Of a stretch of DNA of 64,000 bases, positions 45,005 to 53,811 are shown one piece after another (the first letter of the stretch is position 1; each line of letters starts with the position of its first letter). Where the stretch lies: assembly GCF_025244905.1 (NCBI RefSeq), contig NZ_CP104285.1, positions 372,001-436,000 of the forward strand. The letters are read 5' to 3'. The DNA comes from Enterobacter mori. Its GTDB lineage: Bacteria; Pseudomonadota; Gammaproteobacteria; Enterobacterales; Enterobacteriaceae. Both the position numbers and the translations under genes were made by a program. The notes below the pieces were generated by a model. The model saw only the letters and a list, made by a program, of their open reading frames with translations, had not been told where the DNA came from and did no database searches.

Positions 45005-46222
45005 ATGAGCAATAGCGAATTACGAGACCGTCTTGAAACAAGTATTCAACAGCACCGGGACGAGTATGTGGCGATAGCCAAAGATATTCACGCCCACCCT
45101 GAAACCGGCAATAACGAGTATTACGCCAGCGGCCAGCTGACAAAGCTGCTGGAAAAACAGGGTTTTGCCGTCACGCTTAACGTCGCCGGTCATGAAACGG
45201 CTTTTTATGCGGTGAAGGAGAGCGGCAGACCCGGCCCTACTATCGCGTTCCTGGCGGAATACGATGCGCTTATTGATATCGGGCACGCCTGTGGTCACAA
45301 CATCATTGGGGTTACCAGTATTGCTGCAGCGATTGCGCTTAGCGAAACGCTGGACGTGACGGGGGGCAAGGTCGTGGTACTCGGTACGCCTGCAGAAGAG
45401 GGCGGGCTGCGTGGTAAAGGCGGTCCAAACGGTAACGTGAAAGCCCGCTTCGTGGAGCATGGCTTTCTTAAAGATGTTGATGTGGCATTGATGGTCCACC
45501 CCGCGGGGAAAACGCGATTGTCCGGCCCGTCACTGGCGAATAACCATCTCTACTTCCATTTCTATGGCAAACCTTCCCACGCGGGCAGCTCGCCGCATAA
45601 AGGGGTGAACGCGCTGGATGCGCTGGTGTTGCTCTATAACGGTATCAGCGTTCTGCGCCAGCAGCTGCCGGATGGCATCCGCGTTCACGGCATTATCACC
45701 AACGGCGGTCAGGCTCCGAATGTGATCCCGGAGTATGCGTCGGCACACTATTACATTCGTGCCCATACCCGTGAAGAGGTGGTTGCGCTGGAGCCACGCA
45801 TTCGCGCCATTGCGGAAGGCGTCGCGCTGGCAACCGGTACCACGGTCAAGATTGAGCATCAGGTTGGGCCACGTGATTTCAACATCAACCACACGCTGAA
45901 CGGTGTACTGCTGGAAGAATTCACCGCCGCAGGGGAGACGGTCGAGCTGAAGGAAAAAGAGGGATTGGGCTCAACCGATGCTGGTGATATCAGCCATGCG
46001 GTACCGACAGCGCATCCTTACATCAAGATTGGCCCCGATGAATTGATTGGTCACACCGTGGCATTCCGCGAGGCCGCTAACTCAGTACAGGGCTATGACG
46101 CGCTGGTGACAGGTGCGCAGGTGCTGGCCCGAACCGGGCTGCGACTGTTAACCGATGCAGCGTTGCTGCAGGAAGTGAAAGACGAATTTGCCGGGCAAAC
46201 CGCCGCCACGCAAGCTGCATGA
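45005..46222 (+). CDS. M20-family amidohydrolase (aminoacylase-like)
   Basis: A 405-residue cytoplasmic metallo-amidohydrolase of the M20D type, the family of aminoacylases, IAA-amino acid hydrolases and AbgB-like enzymes. The metal-site motif is DIGHACGHNIIG (Cys96, His98), followed by GTPAEEGG (Glu131, Glu132) and MVHPAG (His165); the dimerisation domain begins near NNHLYFHFYGKPSHAG. No signal peptide is seen. I chose ATG 45005, 5 nt after AAGGTGG, over the ATG at 44987. It probably releases an amino acid from an N-acyl or peptidyl conjugate imported by one of the two flanking transporters. Confidence 0.85.
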   Translation: MSNSELRDRLETSIQQHRDEYVAIAKDIHAHPETGNNEYYASGQLTKLLEKQGFAVTLNVAGHETAFYAVKESGRPGPTIAFLAEYDALIDIGHACGHNIIGVTSIAAAIALSETLDVTGGKVVVLGTPAEEGGLRGKGGPNGNVKARFVEHGFLKDVDVALMVHPAGKTRLSGPSLANNHLYFHFYGKPSHAGSSPHKGVNALDALVLLYNGISVLRQQLPDGIRVHGIITNGGQAPNVIPEYASAHYYIRAHTREEVVALEPRIRAIAEGVALATGTTVKIEHQVGPRDFNINHTLNGVLLEEFTAAGETVELKEKEGLGSTDAGDISHAVPTAHPYIKIGPDELIGHTVAFREAANSVQGYDALVTGAQVLARTGLRLLTDAALLQEVKDEFAGQTAATQAA

Positions 46223-46244
46223 CCTTAACCGGAGCACCATAACA

Positions 46245-47807
46245 ATGAAAATGCTGTTTTCTGCCGCCGCACTTATGCTGGCGGTGGCTTTACCCCTGGG
46301 AAGTGCGCAGGCTGAGAGTATCGACCGTGACGCCGTGCTGAATATTGCCTACGGGAACCGGCCTGGAACGCTGGATCCTTATCTGACGACCAATAACGCC
46401 ACCTCAGACGTGGACAGGCATATTTTCGAAACGTTGTTCACCATCAACGCCAAATTTGAGCCTGTACCCGAGCTGGTGGAAAGCTACACCCTGAGTGACG
46501 ATCGCAAAACCTACACCTTTGTATTACGTGACGGGATCCATTTTCATGACGGACAACCGCTGACTGCGGATGACGTTGTGGCTTCAATGAATCGCTGGCT
46601 GGCAGTTTCCACGCAGGGGAAAGCGAATTTGCCCGGCGTGCAGTTCAGTAAGGTGGATGATAAAACCGTCACCTTTACGCTTCCTTCCCCGTCACTGATT
46701 ACGCTCAACGTGCTGGCAGACGTGAAGAACATCGCCGCTATTATGCCGAAACGCATTATTGATGAGGCCAACAGCAGCAAGAAGCCCGTGACCGAGCTAA
46801 TTGGCACCGGTCCTTACAAACTGGCGGAGTTCAAACCCGGTGATTTTCTGCACTTAACCCGTTATGACCAGTATCAGTCCCGCAAGGAGCCTGCAAGCGG
46901 TCTATCGGGCGAGAAGAAAGCGGATGTGAAGGAGATCTGGTTCCGCTACATCACCGATGAATCCACTCGCCTGGCCGGGGCGATGACCGGGGAATACGAT
47001 CTGGTATTCCAGCTGCCGAAGGACAATATCGACACGCTCAGCAGCGTGCCGGATCTGTCGCTCTTCCAGCCCAAAAGCGGCGGCTCGCTCATTACCTACC
47101 TGTTCAATAAAAACCAGGGGCCGTTTGCCAATGTGAAGCTGCGCCAGGCATTCAACCTCGCGCTTAATGTCCATCAAACGCTGCTGGCGGGCTACAGCGA
47201 TCCGCGTTTCTTTAAGGAAGATCCGTCACTGGGCTTCCCTGAACAGGTGGACTGGTACAGCGAGGCCGGTAAGCCTTTCTGGAATCAACATCGGCTCGAC
47301 GAGGCGCGCGCGCTGGTGAAAGCCTCGGGCTACAACGGTGAAGAAGTGGTAATCATCGCCACGAAAGAATATGCAGAGTTGTATAACCTGGCGATAGTGG
47401 CTCAGCAGGTGCTGAAGCAGATTGGCGTGAAGTCACGCCTTGACGTCTACGACTGGCCGACCGTCCTGCAGCGCCGCCAGGATCCGAAAAACTTCGACCT
47501 TTGTGCGCTGGAATTCTCCATGCGTCAGGTGCTGCATCAATATCCCTTCCTCGATTCTCGCGCGAAGTTTCCCGGGCTGAGCAACAACCCGGAGATCGAT
47601 AACGTGCTGGATGAAATCAAGCAGGCACCTTCATTGAAAGAGGCGAAACCGCTGGTGGATCGACTGAATACCCTGAGCTGGCAATATTTGCCGGTCATTG
47701 TGCTGGGCCGCACTACGCCGGATGCGGTGGCGCTAAAAGCCAATGTAAAAGGCTATCAGGACCTGATTGGCCCTATTTTATGGAACGTGAGCGTGACGAA
47801 ACCCTGA
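46245..47807 (+). CDS. ABC importer substrate-binding protein, dipeptide/oligopeptide (SBP family 5)
   Basis: A 520-residue periplasmic binding protein with a signal peptide cleaved after AQA (residue 23). NRPGTLDPYLTTNNATSD, LRDGIHFHDGQPLTADDV and IGTGPYKLAEFKPGD are the usual family-5 motifs. Members bind di- or oligopeptides, glutathione, nickel complexes or opines, so the ligand is open. I chose ATG 46245 (MKMLFSAAALML); the ORF start at 46188 lies inside the M20 gene. GGAG lies 10 nt upstream. Confidence 0.88.
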   Translation: MKMLFSAAALMLAVALPLGSAQAESIDRDAVLNIAYGNRPGTLDPYLTTNNATSDVDRHIFETLFTINAKFEPVPELVESYTLSDDRKTYTFVLRDGIHFHDGQPLTADDVVASMNRWLAVSTQGKANLPGVQFSKVDDKTVTFTLPSPSLITLNVLADVKNIAAIMPKRIIDEANSSKKPVTELIGTGPYKLAEFKPGDFLHLTRYDQYQSRKEPASGLSGEKKADVKEIWFRYITDESTRLAGAMTGEYDLVFQLPKDNIDTLSSVPDLSLFQPKSGGSLITYLFNKNQGPFANVKLRQAFNLALNVHQTLLAGYSDPRFFKEDPSLGFPEQVDWYSEAGKPFWNQHRLDEARALVKASGYNGEEVVIIATKEYAELYNLAIVAQQVLKQIGVKSRLDVYDWPTVLQRRQDPKNFDLCALEFSMRQVLHQYPFLDSRAKFPGLSNNPEIDNVLDEIKQAPSLKEAKPLVDRLNTLSWQYLPVIVLGRTTPDAVALKANVKGYQDLIGPILWNVSVTKP

Positions 47808-47819
47808 CGGGAGAAGGCG

Positions 47820-48776
47820 ATGAGAAGATACCTTTTTCACCGCCTGCTGGCACTCCTGCCGGTGCTGCTGGTGGTGTCGGTAGTGGTGTTTTGCTTGATT
47901 CATCTCGCGCCGGGCGATCCGGCGCTGGTGATCCTGGGGAATGATGCCAGTCCTCAGGATATTGCTGCGCTGCGCCAGCAGATGGGGCTGGATCGGCCCC
48001 TGCTGGTGCAGTTTTTCAGCTGGTTTGGCGAGATCCTGACCGGAGATTTGGGCCATTCCCTGTTTTTAAATATCAGCGTTATGTCGCTATTTTTACAGCA
48101 CCTGACGCCGACGCTGGCGCTGGCATTATATGCTCAACTCATTGCGCTCATTCTGGGGCTGGCGGGGGGCGTGATAAGCGCCTGGCAACATGGCGGCATC
48201 ACGGATCGCATTATTCGTATGCTGGCGACTTTTGGCATGTCGGTTCCGGGTTTTTTGCTTGGCCTTGTCCTCATCTTCTTCTTTGCCGTTCAGCTGCGCT
48301 GGTTTCCGGTGGTGGGGTATCGCTCTACCAACGACGACTTCTGGCTTAACGTCTGGTACCTGACCTTACCTGCTATCGCGCTGGGGTTGCGCATCGCCGC
48401 ACTGATTGCCCGCATGACCCGTGCCGTGATGCTGGATGTATTGCAAGAGCCTTTTATCAACACTGCACGGGCAAAGGGGGTCCCGGAGTGGCTTGTGCTT
48501 TTACGGCACACGCTCAAAAACAGCCTGATCCCCATACTGACTATCTGCGGTGAATCCTTCGCGTCGCTGATAACCGGCACGATCGTGATCGAAAGCGTGT
48601 TCGGTATTCCCGGCGTGGGATCGCTCATTGTCGATTCGATCGAGCGGCGTGACGTGACGGTGATCCAGGGCGTGGTGCTGCTGATCACCGTTTGCTACGT
48701 GTTGATCAACCTGGCAGTGGATCTTCTGAACTATCTTGCCGATCCGCGCCTGTCCGTCAACGGAGGGGAAAAATGA
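47820..48776 (+). CDS. ABC importer permease 1, DppB/OppB family
   Basis: A 318-residue membrane protein with six helices. The N-terminal helix (MRRYLFHRLLALLPVLLVVS), LAPGDPALVILGND in the first periplasmic loop and the EAA motif (TARAKGVPEWLVLLRHTLKNS) define the DppB type. It starts 12 bp after the binding protein and overlaps the next permease by 4 nt. Confidence 0.9.
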   Translation: MRRYLFHRLLALLPVLLVVSVVVFCLIHLAPGDPALVILGNDASPQDIAALRQQMGLDRPLLVQFFSWFGEILTGDLGHSLFLNISVMSLFLQHLTPTLALALYAQLIALILGLAGGVISAWQHGGITDRIIRMLATFGMSVPGFLLGLVLIFFFAVQLRWFPVVGYRSTNDDFWLNVWYLTLPAIALGLRIAALIARMTRAVMLDVLQEPFINTARAKGVPEWLVLLRHTLKNSLIPILTICGESFASLITGTIVIESVFGIPGVGSLIVDSIERRDVTVIQGVVLLITVCYVLINLAVDLLNYLADPRLSVNGGEK

Positions 48777-49633
48777 TTACCTTCAGAAATCCGGGGCTTT
48801 TAATTTGGCCCGCCGTGCTGGCCGCCATTGTGCTGCTGTCATTTTTTGCCAGCCTGGTAAGCCCTTACGATCCCTACAGCCTCGATCCATTAAGCCGATT
48901 GACCCCTCCCTCTACGGAGCACTGGTTCGGCACGGATAACTTCGGGCGGGATCTCTTTGTCCGTGTGGCGCTGGCGGTGCGCGTGTCGCTTTCGGTGGGG
49001 GCAGCGGTAGCGGTGATAGCAGGTGCGACGGGGATGATCGTCGGGCTACTGTGCGCCTGGTATCGCCCGGTAGACAGGATCCTGATGCGCGTCTGTGATG
49101 GTCTTTTTGCCTTTCCGTCTTTGCTACTGGCGATCGCCATTGTCGGCGTCCTCGGACCGAATATCGCCAACGTGGTGCTGGCGCTATCGTTGGTATACGT
49201 GCCGTCGGTTGCTCGGGTGATCCGAAGTGCGGCCATGGTGATCAAGGAGAAGAACTTTATTGAAGCCCTGCGCGCGCAGGGCGCCGGTGCCTCGCGTATT
49301 ATCTGGCTGCACCTTTTGCCTAACGTGATCTCGCCGTTTATCGTGCAGGTCAGTTGGGTGTTTTCGGTGGCCATTCTTACCGAAGCCGCCTTGAGCTTTC
49401 TCGGTTCTGGCGTGCCAGCCCCGATGCCAAGCCTGGGCAACTTATTACTCGAAGGAAAGGCCGTGATCTTCACCGCCTGGTGGATGACCTTCTTTCCGGG
49501 GATCGCCATTGTGTTGCTAATCCTCGGTTTAAATATTATTGGCGATGACCTACGAGACAGTGCTGACCCGAGCCTTAAACCTCTGCCTCGCCGTGTGTTG
49601 CGTCTGCTTAAACAGGGAGGACGCCATGGCTGA
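48773..49633 (+). CDS. ABC importer permease 2, DppC/OppC family
   Basis: A 286-residue membrane protein with HWFGTDNFGRDLFVRV after the first helix and EAA motif (ALRAQGAGASRIIWLHLLPNV), both typical of DppC. I chose ATG 48773 (MITFRNPGLLIWP) because it overlaps the previous stop as ATGA after GGAGGGGAAAA; the ORF start at 48692 is within permease 1. Confidence 0.9.
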   Translation: MITFRNPGLLIWPAVLAAIVLLSFFASLVSPYDPYSLDPLSRLTPPSTEHWFGTDNFGRDLFVRVALAVRVSLSVGAAVAVIAGATGMIVGLLCAWYRPVDRILMRVCDGLFAFPSLLLAIAIVGVLGPNIANVVLALSLVYVPSVARVIRSAAMVIKEKNFIEALRAQGAGASRIIWLHLLPNVISPFIVQVSWVFSVAILTEAALSFLGSGVPAPMPSLGNLLLEGKAVIFTAWWMTFFPGIAIVLLILGLNIIGDDLRDSADPSLKPLPRRVLRLLKQGGRHG

Positions 49634-50615
49634 AGCCTTACTTGAGGTGAATAATCTTGAGGTTACATTCGCGACGAGAATGGGCGTTGTCTCTCCAGTG
49701 CGCGACGTTTCTTTTCGGGTAAACACCCATGAAACTCTCGGCATCATCGGGGAATCTGGCTGCGGCAAGAGTGTGACTGCTCAGGCATTAATGGGACTGC
49801 TTTCATCCCGCACCAGCCGGGTCAAGGGTGAGGTCATTCTGGGGGGAAGGGCGTTGCACTCGCTGTCGGCAAAAGTACGACGTCAACGGAGTGGGCGAGA
49901 GATGGCGATGATTTTTCAGGATCCGCTCGCCAGCCTTAATCCGGTGATGACCATTGGTGCTCAAATTGATGAAAGCCTGCGGCTGCATACCTATCTGAAA
50001 CGCGCCCAGCGTCAGCAGAAAATGATCGGCCTGTTGAACCAGGTTGGTATTGCCGATCCTGCTCGCTGCGCCAATGCCTGGCCGCATGAGCTTTCAGGTG
50101 GAATGCGTCAGCGCGTGATGATCGCCATGGCCATTGCGACCTCTCCTTCGCTGCTGATTGCTGACGAACCGACTACAGCGCTGGATGCCACCATTCAGGC
50201 ACAGATCCTCGATTTACTCGACGGACTTAAGCAGCAGACGGGCATGGGGATTGTCATTATCACCCACGATTTAAGCGTCGTGGCGCGGCTTTGCCAGCGC
50301 GTGGTCGTACTGTATGCCGGACAAGTTGTGGAAGAGACAGATGTTCATACGCTCTTTGCACAACCGCGCCATCCTTATACCCGTGCGCTGCTGGCTGCTC
50401 GTCCTTCGGCGGATCATCCTCCTAAAACACCGCTGGCCGAAATCACTGGCCAGGTACCGTCATTGCATGCATTTCCTTCAGGATGTAGCTACGCCGATCG
50501 CTGTCCGCTGGCGCAACCCCGCTGCCGCGCGCAGGCCCCCGAGCTGCAGACGGTGGGATACAAGGCACAGCTGGTTCGCTGCTGGCGGGCCGAGGAGACA
50601 GGAGCGGCTGGATGA
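49626..50615 (+). CDS. ABC importer ATPase 1, DppD/OppD family
   Basis: A 329-residue ATPase with Walker A GESGCGKSVTAQ, signature LSGGMRQRVMIAMAI, Walker B LLIADEPTTALD and a C-terminal oligopeptide/dipeptide transporter extension with conserved cysteines (CSYADRCPLAQPRCRAQAPE). I chose ATG 49626 (MAEALLEVNNLEV) after GGGAGGACGCC, 8 nt inside the end of permease 2. Confidence 0.9.
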   Translation: MAEALLEVNNLEVTFATRMGVVSPVRDVSFRVNTHETLGIIGESGCGKSVTAQALMGLLSSRTSRVKGEVILGGRALHSLSAKVRRQRSGREMAMIFQDPLASLNPVMTIGAQIDESLRLHTYLKRAQRQQKMIGLLNQVGIADPARCANAWPHELSGGMRQRVMIAMAIATSPSLLIADEPTTALDATIQAQILDLLDGLKQQTGMGIVIITHDLSVVARLCQRVVVLYAGQVVEETDVHTLFAQPRHPYTRALLAARPSADHPPKTPLAEITGQVPSLHAFPSGCSYADRCPLAQPRCRAQAPELQTVGYKAQLVRCWRAEETGAAG

Positions 50616-51412
50616 CGATACCCTTATTAAGCGTGAACAATTTGTCGAAAATATTCCATCGCCGTGGGCAACAGGTGCATGCGGTGGATAACGTCAGCTT
50701 TACCCTGAACGCGGGTGAAACCTGGGCGCTGGTCGGTGAGTCTGGTAGTGGTAAGAGTACCCTCGGCCGTCTTGTGCTGGGGCTAACCTCAGCCAATGCA
50801 GGTGAGATCGCATTTGAAGGCCGTTCACTGACAGGACTGAATACCGCAGGATGGCGCAGCGTGCGCCGCGACATGCAGATGATTTTTCAGGATCCCCTCT
50901 CGTCGCTCGACCCTAAACGCACCGTGGGTTATAGCCTTGAAGAGCCGCTGACGATTCACGGCATAGGCAATCGAAAAGCGCAGGTTGCTCATATACTCGA
51001 GCAGGTTGGTCTGCGCTCCCAGGATGCCGCCCGTTATCCGCATGAGTTTTCTGGCGGCCAGCGTCAACGGATCGGTATTGCCCGGGCGCTGATACTCAAG
51101 CCGAAACTGATTGTTTGCGATGAGCCGGTTTCAGCGCTTGATGTCTCCATTCAGTCACAAATCCTGAATCTGCTTATGCGGTTACAGAAGGAGCATGGGC
51201 TGGCATATCTCTTTATCTCCCACGATCTCAACGTTGTCAGGCACATAGCTGACAGGGTCGGGGTGATGTACCGGGGATCGCTGGTTGAACAGGGTGAGGC
51301 TGCGCAGCTTTTTAGTGCGCCTCAGCATGAGTATACGCGCTATCTGCTGGATGCCATTTTGCCCGCCCATCCCGTAAAGGAGGAGGAAATGCGCGTGGTG
51401 GCCAACGGGTAA
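50612..51412 (+). CDS. ABC importer ATPase 2, DppF/OppF family (short form)
   Basis: A 266-residue ATPase with Walker A GESGSGKSTLGRL, signature FSGGQRQRIGIARAL and Walker B LIVCDEPVSALDVS. It overlaps ATPase 1 by 4 nt (ATGA). At 266 residues it lacks most of the C-terminal extension typical of DppF/OppF (about 330 residues) and is closer in length to NikE. It is the last gene of the cluster; rlmB follows after 106 bp. Confidence 0.88.
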   Translation: MTIPLLSVNNLSKIFHRRGQQVHAVDNVSFTLNAGETWALVGESGSGKSTLGRLVLGLTSANAGEIAFEGRSLTGLNTAGWRSVRRDMQMIFQDPLSSLDPKRTVGYSLEEPLTIHGIGNRKAQVAHILEQVGLRSQDAARYPHEFSGGQRQRIGIARALILKPKLIVCDEPVSALDVSIQSQILNLLMRLQKEHGLAYLFISHDLNVVRHIADRVGVMYRGSLVEQGEAAQLFSAPQHEYTRYLLDAILPAHPVKEEEMRVVANG

Positions 51413-51518
51413 AACTGTCAGGGTCGATTTGAACGCCGGGTCGGTTATAATAGGCGCAAGCGATCTCTATCACGACCCAATTTAACCCGGCGCACACCGC
51501 CTAAAACGAGTAAGTTCA

Positions 51519-52253
51519 ATGAGTGAAATGATTTACGGCATCCACGCGGTGCAGGCCCTTCTCGAGCGCGCACCGGAGCGTTTTCAGGAAGTCTTTATTC
51601 TGAAAGGGCGTGAAGATAAGCGTCTGATGCCGCTAATCCACGCGCTGGAAGCTCAGGGCGTGGTGATCCAGCTGGCGAACCGCCAGTTCCTGGATGAGAA
51701 AAGTGAAGGTGCGGTGCACCAGGGCATTATTGCGCGCGTGAAGCCGGGCCGTCAGTATCAGGAGAACGATCTGCCGGATCTGATTGCCGAGCTGGATAAC
51801 CCGTTCTTCCTGATCCTCGATGGCGTTACCGATCCGCACAACCTCGGTGCCTGCCTGCGTAGCGCCGATGCGGCGGGCGTGCATGCGGTGATCGTGCCGA
51901 AAGATCGCTCCGCGCAGCTGACCGCGACGGCGAAGAAAGTGGCCTGCGGCGCGGCGGAAAACGTTCCGCTGATCCGCGTGACCAACCTGGCGCGCACCAT
52001 GCGTCTGCTGCAGGAAGAGAACATCTGGATCGTCGGTACCGCCGGTGAAGCGGATCATACCCTGTATCAGAGCAAAATGACCGGCCGTCTGGCGCTGGTG
52101 ATGGGAGCGGAAGGCGAAGGCATGCGTCGTCTGACCCGCGAGCACTGCGACGAGCTGATCAGCATCCCGATGGCGGGCAGCGTGTCCTCCCTGAACGTGT
52201 CTGTTGCGACGGGCATCTGCCTGTTTGAAGCGGTGCGTCAGCGGGGAGAATAA
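51519..52253 (+). CDS. rlmB: 23S rRNA (Gm2251) 2'-O-methyltransferase RlmB
   Basis: A 244-residue SPOUT methyltransferase that methylates the ribose of G2251 in the peptidyltransferase P-loop. An N-terminal substrate-binding domain ([19 protein letters not shown]) is followed by the knotted catalytic domain ([47 protein letters not shown]). In E. coli it follows rnr directly; here the 11-kb cluster intervenes. Confidence 0.98.
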   Translation: MSEMIYGIHAVQALLERAPERFQEVFILKGREDKRLMPLIHALEAQGVVIQLANRQFLDEKSEGAVHQGIIARVKPGRQYQENDLPDLIAELDNPFFLILDGVTDPHNLGACLRSADAAGVHAVIVPKDRSAQLTATAKKVACGAAENVPLIRVTNLARTMRLLQEENIWIVGTAGEADHTLYQSKMTGRLALVMGAEGEGMRRLTREHCDELISIPMAGSVSSLNVSVATGICLFEAVRQRGE

Positions 52254-52258
52254 ACAGC

Positions 52259-52284
52259 AAGGCCGTCCACAGGACGGCCTTTTG
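52259..52284 (+). terminator. Intrinsic terminator of rlmB
   Basis: AAGGCCGTCC (52259-52268) and GGACGGCCTT (52272-52281) form a 10-bp stem with an ACA loop and a TTTTG tail, 6 bp after the rlmB stop. Confidence 0.92.
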
Positions 52285-52290
52285 TGTTTT

Positions 52291-52325
52291 CTCCCTCTCC
52301 CTGTGGGAGAGGGGCGGGGTGAGGG
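52291..52325. repeat. Short palindromic intergenic repeat downstream of rlmB
   Basis: CCCTCTCCC (52293-52301) and GGGAGAGGG (52305-52313) flank a TGT loop, followed by GCGGGGTGAGGGC. This palindrome plus its GGGTGAGGG tail resembles a dispersed intergenic element found in many enteric and pseudomonad genomes. It may also end the convergent MFS transcript. Confidence 0.6.
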
Positions 52326-52343
52326 CACCAGACGGTGATAAAC

Positions 52344-53618
52344 TCACTCCTCCAGCGACCGCAAATGGTCATCCTTACTCAACGTCATCAGCGCAAAGAT
52401 ACTCACCACCGCCGTCGCCATCACGTAATACGCCGGAATATCCAGGTTTCCCGTCTGCTTAATCAGCCCGGTAATGATTAATCCCGCACATCCCGAGAAA
52501 ATCGCGTTCGACAGGGAATAAGCCAGCCCAAGCCCGGTATAGCGTACGCGCGTCGGGAACATCTCCGAGAGCATTGCCGGACCCGGTCCTGCCAGCATCC
52601 CGACCAGACCACCCGCAATTAACACCACAACGGCCTTCACCGCCAGCGTACTCGACTCCGCCTGCAGGATTTTCAGCAGCGGCAGGGCGAGGATCAGCAA
52701 AAGCGCGGTGGCGATAATCATTACCGTGCGGCGCCCGATCCGGTCGCTCAGCATCCCCGACGGAATAATCGTCATCGCAAACCCAACGTTCGAAATCACC
52801 GCAATCAACAGCGCCTGGTTAAACCCGGTGTGCAGCGCCGACTGCAGATAGGTCGGCATAATCACCAGGTAGGTGTACCCCGCTGCAGACCAGACCATTA
52901 CACGCCCTATCCCCATCACGATGGCCCGGAGCGTGGCGGCAGTATCCGCCTGAGCGACAGCCGGTTTATCCTGCTGCTGCACAAAGCTGGGTGTCTCCTC
53001 CATGCTGACACGAAGCCACAGCGCAACGACGCCCATAGGCAGCGCCAGGAAGAACGGAATGCGCCAGCCCCAGTCGTGGAGGGCTTCCGGCGTGAGGAGG
53101 GCGGAGAGCAGCGCCACGATGCCTGCGCCTGCCAGCAACCCCAGCGCTACGGTGAAGGACTGCCACGCGCCATAGAGTCCACGCTTGCCGCGCGGGGCGA
53201 ACTCAGTCATCAGCGAGACCGCACCGCCGTATTCACCGCCCGCGAACAGCCCCTGCAGGATGCGAAGCAGCGTAATAATGAGCGGCGCGGCAATCCCGAT
53301 GCTGGCGTAGACCGGCACAATGCCGATAGCGGCGGTAGCGAGCGTCATCAGCACCAGCACAATGATTAGCGTCGGCTTACGGCCAATCCGGTCGCCGATG
53401 CGGCCAAACACCACCGCGCCCAGCGGGCGGAAGAAGAAGGCGATGGCAAACGAAGCGTAGGTGAGGATCAGGCTGGTAAGCCCCGCTTCTCCTTCAAGCT
53501 GGAAGAAGTTTTTCGCAATGACGGTCGCCAGAAAACCATAGACCGCAAACTCATACCACTCGATAAAGTTACCAATGGAGCCTGCAATTAATGCACGCTT
53601 GTGCGCGTCCCGTTGCAT
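52344..53618 (-). CDS. MFS transporter, metabolite:H+ symporter (MHS) family
   Basis: A 424-residue 12-helix transporter. AGSIGNFIEWYEFAVYGFLA is the MHS first helix (ProP/KgtP/ShiA/citrate group), RIGDRIGRKP is the helix 2-3 loop motif, and GGEYGGAVSLMTEFAPRGKRG is typical of the family. I chose ATG 53618 (MQRDAHKRALIAG), with GAGGATCGTT upstream; the ORF start adds 14 residues without support. Substrates in this family are organic acids, osmolytes and aromatic acids; this one is not assignable by eye. It occupies the place of yjfI-yjfC in E. coli. Confidence 0.85.
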   Translation of the reverse strand: MQRDAHKRALIAGSIGNFIEWYEFAVYGFLATVIAKNFFQLEGEAGLTSLILTYASFAIAFFFRPLGAVVFGRIGDRIGRKPTLIIVLVLMTLATAAIGIVPVYASIGIAAPLIITLLRILQGLFAGGEYGGAVSLMTEFAPRGKRGLYGAWQSFTVALGLLAGAGIVALLSALLTPEALHDWGWRIPFFLALPMGVVALWLRVSMEETPSFVQQQDKPAVAQADTAATLRAIVMGIGRVMVWSAAGYTYLVIMPTYLQSALHTGFNQALLIAVISNVGFAMTIIPSGMLSDRIGRRTVMIIATALLLILALPLLKILQAESSTLAVKAVVVLIAGGLVGMLAGPGPAMLSEMFPTRVRYTGLGLAYSLSNAIFSGCAGLIITGLIKQTGNLDIPAYYVMATAVVSIFALMTLSKDDHLRSLEE

Positions 53619-53811
53619 AACGATCCTCACAGAAAGGGGTAAGAATAAATTATTCAACAAAAGCGAAGTGATGAAATAGTTTATTCTTATGTTATGTGAG
53701 CTATTTCACGAATGATATCAGCGGGATCGTCAGCGTGTGACTCCCCTCCCATGCAGCGTGTGCGCGGTCTGTCCATACTTATCGTCATTGCCACTGAAGG
53801 AGGGAGACAGC

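Noticed and set aside
40627..51412. Genomic island with integrase
   Set aside because: The cluster is accessory relative to E. coli, but no integrase, insertion sequence, direct-repeat border or tRNA end is present, and its codon use looks native. I describe it as a metabolic insertion, not a mobile element.
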